Shown piece by piece: positions 44,161-52,009 of a stretch of DNA of 64,000 nt (the first letter of the stretch is position 1; every line of letters starts with the position of its first letter). The DNA comes from Halorubrum aethiopicum (GTDB taxonomy: Archaea > Halobacteriota > Halobacteria > Halobacteriales > Haloferacaceae): positions 186,001 to 250,000 of the forward strand of contig NZ_LOAJ01000001.1 of the NCBI RefSeq assembly GCF_001542905.1, read 5' to 3'. The position numbers and the translations under genes were made by a program. The notes beneath the pieces were generated by a model, which was not told where the DNA came from, made no database searches, and saw only the letters and a list, made by a program, of their open reading frames with translations.

Positions 44161-44489
44161 AGATTGTCCTCCAATTTCTGTCGGACGCTCCGCCAACTCC
44201 GGGAGTGGAGGCTGTTTTTCAGCGTCTCAAGTGCCGCCTTCTTATCCTCAAGCTCTTCGGCGTGTTCCGGCGTGCGACCCTTCATGAGGTCAATACGCCG
44301 CTGTAAAGTGTCGATCTCGGCTTGGATCTCCGAGTTGCTGTTCAGCGTATCTAAGTCGTACTCCTCCTTGAGAGTGTCAACAACCACCGCCGGAGACGTG
44401 TCGCCGTCAGAATTTGCTTTCTCGCGTTCTAAGGCGTCCTGAAACTCTTTCCGCTTCTGTTCAATCTCGTCAGTAGTGTTCGTACTCAT
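44157..44489 (-). CDS. coiled-coil element protein
   Basis: The 110-residue protein is highly charged and helical with a predicted coiled coil (about 54-95, EIDTLQRRIDLMKGRTPEHA). No family recognised. It is translationally linked to the gene downstream (ATGA-type overlap at 44157-44160). Confidence 0.66.
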   Translation of the reverse strand: MSTNTTDEIEQKRKEFQDALEREKANSDGDTSPAVVVDTLKEEYDLDTLNSNSEIQAEIDTLQRRIDLMKGRTPEHAEELEDKKAALETLKNSLHSRSWRSVRQKLEDNL

Positions 44490-44542
44490 GGTTGAATTTC
44501 TAACTGCTAAGTCCTCGCCCCGATGGGTCATCGGCCGAGTGT

Positions 44543-44725
44543 CTAACAGCCTTCGCGGGCTTCCTGACAGATCACGCCGACCAACGCGGGGAGGTCGATA
44601 ATCTGAATCAAGCCGATCGTCAGAACAGCCACGGTCCCGTTCGCATGATCGGCGAAGGCTAATATCGCTACCAAAACGACCGCCACCGTGTTCCGATCAA
44701 CTAACTCGGATAGTGTGACGTTCAT
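44543..44725 (-). CDS. small two-helix membrane protein of the element
   Basis: The 60-residue protein (MNVTLSELVDRNTVAVVLVA) has two hydrophobic segments (about 13-26 and 31-53) and one short loop. Its ATG overlaps the stop of the large primase gene by 4 bp, which supports real translation. Size and topology are reminiscent of small viral/plasmid membrane proteins; function unknown. Confidence 0.6.
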   Translation of the reverse strand: MNVTLSELVDRNTVAVVLVAILAFADHANGTVAVLTIGLIQIIDLPALVGVICQEAREGC

Positions 44726-47271
44726 TGGTACTCTCCTAATCCTGTTCCGTGGGATTCCGCATTGTCGTCTGACGGCTCCGGTTCTGGACGGGGCGCGTCG
44801 TTAGTCAACTCAAGGCCGACATAACACCGGGTCCGGCTTCCATCAACGGTCCGCTGTCGCTGGACCACGTCGCCGCGTTTGGTTAGCTCGGCCGTGAACT
44901 TTTGGAGTGATTCACGTTCTAAGCCATTGTTTCGAGAGAACCGAAGATATGAGTCGTATGCCCCAACGGTTCCCCCGCTTGTGGTTCGCTTCGGAACGCT
45001 CCCACCGTCGTCGGTGTTCGCATATCGCTCGATGAATTGCTCAATACTGTTCCCATACCGCTCCCACTTCTGACGATTCTCGAAGGGGTACGGCTCATTA
45101 GTGAATTTCCCCTGTTCCATCAATCGGACATAACCGTCTATTGCCCAATTCAGGATCCCCGGAAGTTCGCTTATCAACTTCTCTGTGAGCTGTGGATCTT
45201 GGTCCTCGCGGGGAACGCTTTCAGGGAAGAACACGGTGAGCCATCGATTCCAGAACCCGTCGTCATCAACGTCGCGGTCCGGCGCACGGTTGGCCGCGAA
45301 GATATGCTTCGTCGTCGGTGAAAACTTGAACACCGGCTTTTGCTTTCGCTCGGCGTCCAAGGCGTCGCCGGCGATTATCTCTTTGACCTTCCCCGTGTTT
45401 TCAATCGTTGAGTTATCCAGATCGTTCCGGATATTGATCGCCGTGTTCACAAGCCGCGCCGGTCCCCAACGCTCATTAGCGAGGTACTGGACGCTTGTGC
45501 TACTTGTGGCGGTACTGTCGTCGCCGCCGAATAATGCTCGAACCACGTCTAAGAACACGCTCTTCCCGGCGTCAGTCGGCCCGAACAGGATTAGGGCCTT
45601 CTTCCGCGGAAGATCCCAATGGTGTAGGCAAAACCCAACATACTCCTGTAGGAGCGGGATCGATTCGGGTTCGACCACGTCACCAAGAAACGCCTTCCAT
45701 TGGGGACAATCCGCTTCGGGGTCGTATTCCGTTTCAAGCCGCCACCGAACGCGATCGTCCGGCTCAATCGGCCGACAGTCGCGCGTCTCCAAGTCCAGAA
45801 GGCCGCTCTTGGTAGCAATGGTTCCGGGCGGGCCGCCACCGAAAGCCGTTTCATCGGCGCGTGAGCGGGCTTTCAATTGGTCCAGCACTTCCGTCCGTAA
45901 CCGACTCCTGTAGTGATCGCCAAACTCGGAATCCAGCCACCGCCGGACAAATTCCTCACCGTGGCTATGCCAGATCCCAGACGTATCGCACCAGTACCAT
46001 TCTTCGCGTTTTGACAGCCACGCGATCCGTTCATCCGGAATCTCTCGAAGCGCGACGTTCTTTAACTCCTGTAAGGAGAGGTCGGCATACGGATCCCGGT
46101 CGCGTTCTCTCACGGTCCAGTCGCCGGCGTTCTTGAGGAAACTATCTCCTCCCGCTACCTCATTAACGGCCATCGTTTCGGCTGTCGTGAACCGGTCCGG
46201 ATCCTCGAACCGTTTGACAAGCTCGGCGGCGTCGTACTCTTCGGTCGACTGGACTTTGACGACTTGCCCCTGTTCATCAAACCACGTTGAATCAATCGCG
46301 TTCTCGAAGGGTGTTTCGCGGGTCTGACCGCCGGGGGCAACGCCCGACGATCCACTCTTCGGCGGCGTCCAGCCGCCTTCTTTCGCTTTATGGATTAGTG
46401 TGCCAAGTGTGACGCCCGCGCCTTCCGAAGCGTCCGACCAAATCCATTCAATGCTACTCTCGGCGGCGTCATCGAATTTGCCGCCACGTTTCGACCACTT
46501 CTCGAACAGTCGCTTTCCCCTACTTCCGTCGTCAAAGTCGTGAACAGCAAACCCGATCCGTATCCAGTCGGTATGAGGTAGATCGGGGTCGACGTGGGAT
46601 AGTGCCTCTTCAATGTCTTCGTCGGTAAGGTACTCCTCGCGGTCGCCGGCGCGGCTGGATTGCGCTTCTGTTCCCAACGACGGGGCGCGATCGTGAACCG
46701 ACTTGTAGGCGTCAAACAGCCACGGCGCGGGATTGATGGATTCGATCGTTCTCCCGCTTAGGCTATGCGGCTCGCCCGTAAACACCGTGAACTTATTCTG
46801 TAGGATGTCAACGCCTTCGTGTTCTCCAAGTTGGCCATCGGTCCACCAGTCGGGTATCTCGCGACCTTCCACCGGGATATGTAACCCCGTTCCGCTGGTT
46901 GAATATTCGACGTATGTTCCCTCGAATCTGTCCAGATCGGGAACCCAACTCTTGAGGCTTCCATCATCCGCAATCCCGCCGTCAATGTCGATACAGGCAT
47001 AACGCCCGGTTTCATAGTCGTCGTTTCCGGCGGCCATGATGTAACCAATACCCCAACTCTCGCGGGCTTGTGCGGCGTCTCTCGCCGCTTCAAACGTATG
47101 CCATGTCTCCGGGTTGGACCAACTAATGTTGAAGTCTCCCTTCCAATGCGGCCGCTTAGGTGTCTCACCAGAAGCGTCCCACATGAGCCATTGATCGCGG
47201 GCCTTCAATTCGTCTGGAATTGGTCCGTACTGTTCAACCGAATCCGCCGGGGTTGAATCCGCTCGGCTCAT
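44722..47271 (-). CDS. primase-polymerase / D5-like superfamily 3 helicase (replication protein)
   Basis: The 849-residue protein combines an N-terminal primase-polymerase domain with a C-terminal D5/P4-type helicase. The primase part has catalytic acids D95-I-D97 in YACIDIDGG and SGTGLH (126-131). The helicase part has Walker A near 565 (LFGPTDAGKSVFLDVVRALF), ENTGKVKEIIAGDALDAERK and FAANRAPDRDVDDDGFWNRW. Such proteins initiate replication of plasmids and viruses. It is transcribed leftward and ends inside the next small gene. It is the best evidence that the element can replicate by itself. Confidence 0.9.
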   Translation of the reverse strand: MSRADSTPADSVEQYGPIPDELKARDQWLMWDASGETPKRPHWKGDFNISWSNPETWHTFEAARDAAQARESWGIGYIMAAGNDDYETGRYACIDIDGGIADDGSLKSWVPDLDRFEGTYVEYSTSGTGLHIPVEGREIPDWWTDGQLGEHEGVDILQNKFTVFTGEPHSLSGRTIESINPAPWLFDAYKSVHDRAPSLGTEAQSSRAGDREEYLTDEDIEEALSHVDPDLPHTDWIRIGFAVHDFDDGSRGKRLFEKWSKRGGKFDDAAESSIEWIWSDASEGAGVTLGTLIHKAKEGGWTPPKSGSSGVAPGGQTRETPFENAIDSTWFDEQGQVVKVQSTEEYDAAELVKRFEDPDRFTTAETMAVNEVAGGDSFLKNAGDWTVRERDRDPYADLSLQELKNVALREIPDERIAWLSKREEWYWCDTSGIWHSHGEEFVRRWLDSEFGDHYRSRLRTEVLDQLKARSRADETAFGGGPPGTIATKSGLLDLETRDCRPIEPDDRVRWRLETEYDPEADCPQWKAFLGDVVEPESIPLLQEYVGFCLHHWDLPRKKALILFGPTDAGKSVFLDVVRALFGGDDSTATSSTSVQYLANERWGPARLVNTAINIRNDLDNSTIENTGKVKEIIAGDALDAERKQKPVFKFSPTTKHIFAANRAPDRDVDDDGFWNRWLTVFFPESVPREDQDPQLTEKLISELPGILNWAIDGYVRLMEQGKFTNEPYPFENRQKWERYGNSIEQFIERYANTDDGGSVPKRTTSGGTVGAYDSYLRFSRNNGLERESLQKFTAELTKRGDVVQRQRTVDGSRTRCYVGLELTNDAPRPEPEPSDDNAESHGTGLGEYQ

Positions 47272-47462
47272 CGGGCCACCTCCTCACGGACTCGAAGCTC
47301 ACAGACACCACACCGGTAATCCGTCAATTCGTCCGGCGTTGACTCAAGCGTTGGCCGGTCGCAATCGGGGCAATTGAATCCAGCGTAACGACTTTCAACC
47401 TTCGGTTCGCTTACTGATTTAGACGGAACCCCACAACCGTCTATGCTCTGTCTTCGGCTCAC
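47268..47462 (-). CDS. small zinc-ribbon protein
   Basis: The 64-residue protein has two CxxC pairs (FNCPDCDRP and YRCGVCELR), forming a zinc ribbon about 20 residues long. It overlaps the primase gene by 4 bp and the upstream gene by 4 bp, so it is the middle gene of a replication operon. A nucleic-acid-binding accessory role is likely but not shown. Confidence 0.78.
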   Translation of the reverse strand: MSRRQSIDGCGVPSKSVSEPKVESRYAGFNCPDCDRPTLESTPDELTDYRCGVCELRVREEVAR

Positions 47463-47668
47463 CCTTCCGTCACCTCTTGAATATCTAGTCGACCGTCTCT
47501 CACACCGTACTGGATACTATCAGCGTTTTCAACGCCAAGCCTATCCAGATCCGTCTTTCCAAGGAACAGACAAACACCAAGCGTCTCTCCGTCTGCCGTA
47601 GTGTTGACTGTCGCTTGTGCGTGTTCGGTCCGCTCGATACTTCTCTCTCGCGTAGTAGCATTATTCAT
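47459..47668 (-). CDS. small beta-rich protein, possible AbrB-like DNA binder
   Basis: The 69-residue protein (MNNATTRERSIERTEHAQAT) has a C-terminal part (about 40-66, KTDLDRLGVENADSIQYGVR) with the beta pattern and spacing of SpoVT/AbrB swapped-hairpin domains. That match is weak. It starts the replication operon, where a copy-control or autoregulatory protein would be expected. ATG 47668. Confidence 0.6.
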   Translation of the reverse strand: MNNATTRERSIERTEHAQATVNTTADGETLGVCLFLGKTDLDRLGVENADSIQYGVRDGRLDIQEVTEG

Positions 47669-47782
47669 TATCTAGCGGTAGAATTGCTAAATGCGCGGGG
47701 CCGATCCCGCGTCTTTGTAGTAACGCCGTCAAACGGGTGGTCACTCTCACACAACCACACCCGGACGGCGTTCTCTGATACG
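47669..47782. other. short gap with a possible tiny minus-strand gene
   Basis: Directly after the RHH gene a TTG-started minus-strand frame of about 42 codons (LRSDVSENAVRVWLCESDHP, ending near 47674) is open and overlaps that gene. It would be part of the same operon, but the start codon is weak and I do not recognise the product. Otherwise nothing seen. Confidence 0.3.
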
Positions 47783-47905
47783 TCACTCCTCAAGGAGCCG
47801 ATCCACTACGTCGTTAAACGCTTCTCCGGGTTCCTGCTTCCGTGAATTGAGTCGTTGCCAATTCTCCCGACTAATCTTAATCGTGGTATGTTGTTTCGTA
47901 CTCAT
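47783..47905 (-). CDS. tiny ribbon-helix-helix-like protein (antitoxin-like)
   Basis: A 40-codon gene reads MSTKQHTTIKISRENWQRLN, then SRKQEPGEAFNDVVDRLLEE. The pattern 'TTIK(I/L)S.E..QRL..RK...E.F.DVV.RLL' is that of small haloarchaeal VapB/CopG-like ribbon-helix-helix proteins, which bind DNA as dimers. It would lie upstream of the replication operon and could regulate it. No VapC-type PIN toxin gene is next to it. ATG 47905; stop TGA 47783-47785. Confidence 0.75.
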   Translation of the reverse strand: MSTKQHTTIKISRENWQRLNSRKQEPGEAFNDVVDRLLEE

Positions 47906-48313
47906 TATGTTTTTAATCGTGATTATTCAAATACCAATTCTACAGAACCAACTTGGACGCTATTCCCCACAGCGGGTTACACGCCCTCATCAATACCAGC
48001 GTATTTTTTACAAAATGCCGAGGGACGCTGGTCGGACTGGTTGTTTTGACGAAATCAAATACCTACTTCCCGGATTCATGGTGGGTGGCTCCACCATCGG
48101 TTGTAGGTCCTCCCGGCCGCCCAAAACCACGCACCTCCGAAAAACGCGCGTGATCATCGTCACGTCCGACTCCCACGCTGGCGGGGGAGAGGCTTCCATG
48201 CGGGGTCGGTGATTCGGTGGGTCCGCCCCGTTCGCCCCGATCCTCCGGGACTTGTCGTGACTGATCATACTAGCGACAGCATTATAAACTGGTATCTTCT
48301 AACAAAATATCGT
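47906..48313. other. 400-bp structured intergenic region, candidate origin
   Basis: This gap lies between the leftward replication operon and a rightward gene. It has AT-rich ends and a GC-rich structured middle. The clearest structure is a nested pair: ACCTAC at 48061-48066 pairs with GTAGGT at 48103-48108, enclosing a 7-bp perfect stem with a 6-nt loop (atggtgg 48078-48084 and ccaccat 48091-48097). A second possible hairpin (ctccc...gggag) lies near 48170-48190. Position next to the primase-helicase operon fits an origin or a small regulatory RNA; neither is shown. Confidence 0.5.
48281..48288 (+). promoter_or_regulatory. TATA box of the right-end element gene
   Basis: attataaa lies 26-33 bp upstream of ATG 48314, ideal spacing for a leaderless archaeal transcript. 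Confidence 0.6.
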
Positions 48314-49003
48314 ATGAGTGATTATCCGTCTTCGCTGTTGACCAGCGGACAGCGGGAGTACCTCAAGGGAGAGAAAGAGGCATCCAACGAGAGCCAGATG
48401 AAGAAGCGAATCCGTGAACGTGTTTACGCCGGCTTTCGAGAGGACGGGGGAATTTTGCTTGATGAACTCTCGATTGAAGAACGGCGTCGGATGTTCCGAC
48501 ATTGGGAAGAAAGGGAGGACGAACGACACCGCGATGGCATTCCTCTCCGTGAGGACGATGAGTTGATGAACACCTTCGAGAAATCCACGTTAGAAATCAA
48601 TCTCGGGAGTCTTCTGGCGTTCATTTACTTTGGCGTTGAGGAAACGAACCTCTCTGATTTTGAAGAACTCTTAGAAACCGGGATTCAGCTTGGGGCACAA
48701 AAATACGGTTACAACGTGAGTAAGCTGAACTTCGAGGTGGAATTCGAGGAAGCACTAACACCCGCAGATACGTTTGAGTACATGAAAAACGAGGAAGTGT
48801 CGCTTGAAGAGTTAAAGGAGCATATTCTGATGAGTCACCTCAACACCATAGCACAAGCCGACAGGTTCGATCTTGAGGAATTGCCCGAACGGTTCAGAGA
48901 GTTCATAGTTGAAGAGAATAAGTCGTTTCAAGAGACACAGGAATGGGTAGAGTCAAGCGGATTTCGCGAGGTACTTAAGAAACTGGAAGAACGCCGGGAC
49001 TAG
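48314..49003 (+). CDS. haloarchaeal accessory protein (SLLTSGQREYLKGE family)
   Basis: The 229-residue protein begins MSDYPSSLLTSGQREYLKGE, an N-terminal signature I recall on many haloarchaeal accessory and provirus proteins (a conserved 'LL...QREYL.G' start followed by IRERV and a hydrophobic strand). The rest is acidic and helical, with no membrane segment. Function unknown; a regulator or immunity-like role for the element is a guess. Its stop overlaps the truncated pilB stop on the opposite strand by 4 bp, exactly at the right end of the element. Confidence 0.72.
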   Translation: MSDYPSSLLTSGQREYLKGEKEASNESQMKKRIRERVYAGFREDGGILLDELSIEERRRMFRHWEEREDERHRDGIPLREDDELMNTFEKSTLEINLGSLLAFIYFGVEETNLSDFEELLETGIQLGAQKYGYNVSKLNFEVEFEEALTPADTFEYMKNEEVSLEELKEHILMSHLNTIAQADRFDLEELPERFREFIVEENKSFQETQEWVESSGFREVLKKLEERRD

Positions 49004-49011
49004 TATACTAG
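49000..49011. repeat. 12-bp perfect palindrome at right end
   Basis: ctagtatactag sits 15 bp inside the right attachment core and holds the stop codons of two genes. Its position near the core suggests an integrase or excisionase arm site; there is no copy at the left end. Confidence 0.5.
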
Positions 49012-49026
49012 CATTTCTTCAGAATA

Positions 49027-49034
49027 GCCCGTGT
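49027..49034 (+). other. attachment core, right copy (attR)
   Basis: gcccgtgt is identical to the left core at 39208-39215. In the minus frame it encodes TG of NTG; the base before it (a) and after it (t) differ from the left copy. Confidence 0.85.
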
Positions 49035-50982
49035 TCACCGTCTCCGCGAACGTCTCGAAGCTGGCGGGCGTGTTGATCTCGGCTATCACCTCGACGTCGG
49101 GGTTGAGGTAGTTGGCCTCGGTCATCAGCGTCGCCATGCTCACCGCCTTGTACGCGTTCTCGTGGTCGCGGGTCGTCAGCGCCACGCCGGTCTCGTGGGG
49201 GAGCCGCACCTCGCGGGAGCCCTCGTCGATGGAGACGGGCCGGTCGTCGAACGGGATGAAGGGCATGTGGGCGTTCATCAGCGTCGTCTTGCCCGCCCCC
49301 GTCGGCCCCGCGAAGAGGACGACGCCGCGGTGTTCGTACAGCAGCCACAGGAGCGTGACGAGCTCGGTCGAGAGCGCGCCGTGGGCGACCAGGTCGACGG
49401 GCGTGAGCGGGTCGGCCGCCTGCTTCCGGATCGAGACGTGCGGACCGTCCGCGGAGATGACCGGGAGCGCGATCGCACACCGGATCGTCTCGGAGACGCC
49501 GGGAACGTCGAGGTTGACCTTCGCGGAGGGCGTCGAGGCGTTCAGCTCCACGCCGTCGCGGGCGGCCAGTCGCGTGACGACGTCGACGAACCGCGACTCG
49601 TCGGTGAACGCGAGGTTCGTCGGGATCCGGCCGCCGCCGGCGAGCGGGTCGAGTCCGCGCCGGTCGGTCGCGGCAGCGTTCCCGCCGGCCGCCGCGTCAC
49701 CGCCGGCCACCGTGTCACCGCCGGCCGCGTCGGTATCGATCGTCGCGTCGCTCTCCGCGGCCGCGTGGCCGTCGACCGCCGCGCCGCTCCCGGCGGCCAC
49801 GTCATCCCCGGCCGCCGCGTCGCTCCCGCTCTCCGCTCCAGCCAACACCGCGGGCCGGGGAACGACCTTCACGCGCTCGCCGACGCGGTTTGCCTCGACG
49901 TCCTCCAGGTGGGGGTCCCGGATCGGGACGGTGAGGACGCCCTCGCCGACGAAGTCGCGGAGCACGTAGTAGACGAGGTCGTCGAGGCGGTCGGCGGCGT
50001 ACGCCGGGTCGACGCTCGGAGCGGCGAGGTCCCGGTCGGCGAGGGCGCTCCGGACGCCCTCGCGGGCGGTCGCGACCCACCCCCGCGGCGAGGAGCCGCC
50101 GGCGAGCCGGCGCGAGAGGTACCGGCGGGCGTGCTCGGCGACGAAGGCGGTGCGGTCGTCGATCAGCCGGTCGACAGGGGTTTCCCAGATCCGGCGCTCG
50201 CAGTCGCAGATGAGCGCCTCGTCGCCGGGGAGGAGGTCGGGCTCCAGCGCGGCGTACTTCGTCTCGAAGGCATCCGAGCCGAGCAGCCGCTCGCGGTAGA
50301 TCACCACGTCGACGGCGAAGCCGGCGAACTCGACGGCGTACCGGGCGAGCCGCTCGCCGGCGACGCGCTCGACGTACTCGGCGTCGGCGTCGATACCGGT
50401 CTCGAGCGGGGCGAACGCGTCCGTGTGGACGACGAGTTCGCGATCGTCGCCGACGTCGGCGACCGCGATCCGGCCGTCGAGCGCGACGGGCGTGAGGTCG
50501 CCGAACAGCCGCAGCTCACACAGCGCGTGGTGGTCGATCCGGCGGCGGGCGGCCGCGGTCGCCGAGAGGAGGCGGTCGAGCACGCGCTCGTACTTCGGCT
50601 CGAAGCCCGCCTCCGCCCGCTCGACCGCGCCGGCGCGGGTGAGCGGTCGCCGGCCGCGGACGGCCGAGAAGTGCTCTCTGACCCGCCCGAGCGCGCGCTC
50701 GTCGGCGGGCGAGAGGGGCGGTTCGCGCACGTCGTAGCCGAACCGGCCGCCGTCGCGCTCGCGGATCGTCGCGACGACGCCGGGCGCGGACTCGTACTGC
50801 GCGCGGACGTCGGGTGCGTACCAGGCTTCGGGGTCGTCGGGCGGGACCGGGGCGGGAACCGAGGCGTCGTCGTCGCCGGAGCCGCCGCCGATCCGCAGGG
50901 TGGGAGTCGTCACGTCTCTGCGCTCGTCTGCTCGACCGGAGTTCGACCATCGGATATAACGATTCTCTTTTCCTGACATGTC

Positions 50983-51000
50983 GTTTCAGGGGCCTGAAAC
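50983..51000. promoter_or_regulatory. inverted repeat in the pilB / FtsZ-like divergent region
   Basis: gtttcagg-gg-cctgaaac is an 8-bp perfect inverted repeat with a 2-bp centre. It lies upstream of the pilB promoter box and 72 bp before the ATG of the divergent gene, so it is a likely operator for pilB or both. Confidence 0.5.
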
Positions 51001-51071
51001 GCGATCGACCGCGGGTCGGCGGCCGCCGGAGTGCCAAGAGGTTTGTCGTCGGGCGCGGAACCGGCGGGGTG

Positions 51072-51989
51072 ATGGTGTCGAGCGAGGACCTCGGACGGCG
51101 GGCCGCCGCGCTCGACGGCTCCGTGGTCGTCTGCGGGGTCGACGGCGACGCCGCCGTCCCCGCCGGGGCGTTTCCCGGCGCTCGCGTCGCGACGGTCCCG
51201 GAACTCCTCTCCGGGCGGGACGCCGATCCGGGGAACGACGACGCCGATCCGGGGGACGACGACGCCGGCGACGTCGCCGGGGTCGCCGCCGCGTTGGTCG
51301 CCGTGGATCCGCCGCTCGAGGGGGACCGCGTCCTCGACGCGCTCGACGGCCTCGACGACCTCGACGCGTTCGTCGTCGCGGTCGCGCCGGCGGGCGTCGA
51401 CCCGGAGTCGCTGGCGGCGGTGCGCCGACGGGCCGACGCGACGCTGCTCGCCGGGGACGGCGGGCCGGCGGAGGCGATCCGGACGTTCCTTGAGGCGGTA
51501 CAGCGCCCCGGCTTCGTCAACCTGGACCTGGCCGACGCCCGGACCGCCCTCTCGACCGGCGTCGCCGCCGTCGGAACCGGAACCGTCGCGCGGCGCGGGG
51601 ACGCGGACGAGGCGCCCGCGCTCGCGGTCGACGCCGCGTTCGGGCGGTTGCCGGAGGGCGTCGATCCGGCGGGCGCGAGCGCCGCGCTCGTCGACGTGGT
51701 GGTCGACCCGGAGACCAGCATCGCCGCCGCGACCGACGCGATCGCGGCGGTCCGCGAGCGGATCGGCGCGGACGCGAACGTGATCTGGGGCGGCGCGGTC
51801 GACGAGTCGGCCGAGGGCGAGATCGGCGTCCGGGTCGTCGTCGCGGACGTCGAGTACGCCCCGCCGCTCGCCGCCGGCGACCCCTGTCCGCGCTGTGGAG
51901 CCCCGCTGTCGGCGTACGCGTTCGGGACGCGCGAGACGCTCTCGTGTGACGGCTGCGGCTACTCCGGGATCGCGATCGACCGCGGGTAG
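51072..51989 (+). CDS. FtsZ-like protein without GTPase domain, with C-terminal zinc ribbon
   Basis: The 305-residue protein lines up with the C-terminal half of FtsZ. FLEAVQRPGFVNLDLADART corresponds to the FtsZ block LITVPGLINLDFADVKT, and ALVDVVVDPETSIAAATDAI with ANVIWGGAVDES matches the FtsZ C-domain ending in FGAVIDD. The N-terminal tubulin GTPase motifs (GGGTGSG) are absent; the first 130 residues form only a short Asp-rich and Rossmann-like segment. The C-terminus carries a zinc ribbon (CPRCGAPL and CDGCGYSG). It cannot hydrolyse GTP by the normal mechanism; the partner is unknown. Confidence 0.72.
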   Translation: MVSSEDLGRRAAALDGSVVVCGVDGDAAVPAGAFPGARVATVPELLSGRDADPGNDDADPGDDDAGDVAGVAAALVAVDPPLEGDRVLDALDGLDDLDAFVVAVAPAGVDPESLAAVRRRADATLLAGDGGPAEAIRTFLEAVQRPGFVNLDLADARTALSTGVAAVGTGTVARRGDADEAPALAVDAAFGRLPEGVDPAGASAALVDVVVDPETSIAAATDAIAAVRERIGADANVIWGGAVDESAEGEIGVRVVVADVEYAPPLAAGDPCPRCGAPLSAYAFGTRETLSCDGCGYSGIAIDRG

Positions 51990-52009
51990 CGGTCGGGGAC
52001 GTACGTCAT

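Larger units (their letters stand above)
39208..49034. mobile_element. integrated element of about 9.8 kb inside pilB, flanked by 8-bp direct repeats
   Basis: The host gene pilB is cut here. The element has a visibly lower GC content than its flanks, its own integrase at the left end, a replication gene, and many very short genes in two opposed operons. Both edges carry gcccgtgt (39208-39215; 49027-49034). One repeat copy plus the interior is 9819 bp. No capsid, spike, packaging ATPase or conjugation gene is recognisable, so it is either an integrative plasmid or a stripped provirus. The genes are described separately. Confidence 0.93.
49000..50979 (-). pseudogene. pilB: pilB N-terminal fragment (type IV pilus assembly ATPase), 3'-truncated by insertion
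   Basis: About 637-659 residues of a type II/IV secretion ATPase are visible: an N-terminal domain, an Ala/Asp-rich insert (about 425-475), Walker A GPTGAGKTT and Walker B EVIAEINTPASFETFAETVN. The natural frame ends at TG in NTG; the last eight residues (YSEEMLVY) are read from element DNA up to TAG at 49000-49002. GTG 50913 is a better start than 50979 because a ttatatcc box lies about 40 bp upstream of it. Without its His box the fragment cannot be a working ATPase. Confidence 0.92.

Noticed and set aside
47847-48212. A plus-strand frame of 121 codons in the element gap
   Set aside because: It runs antisense to the better-supported 40-codon RHH gene, begins with a hydrophobic low-complexity stretch and lacks a promoter at the right distance.
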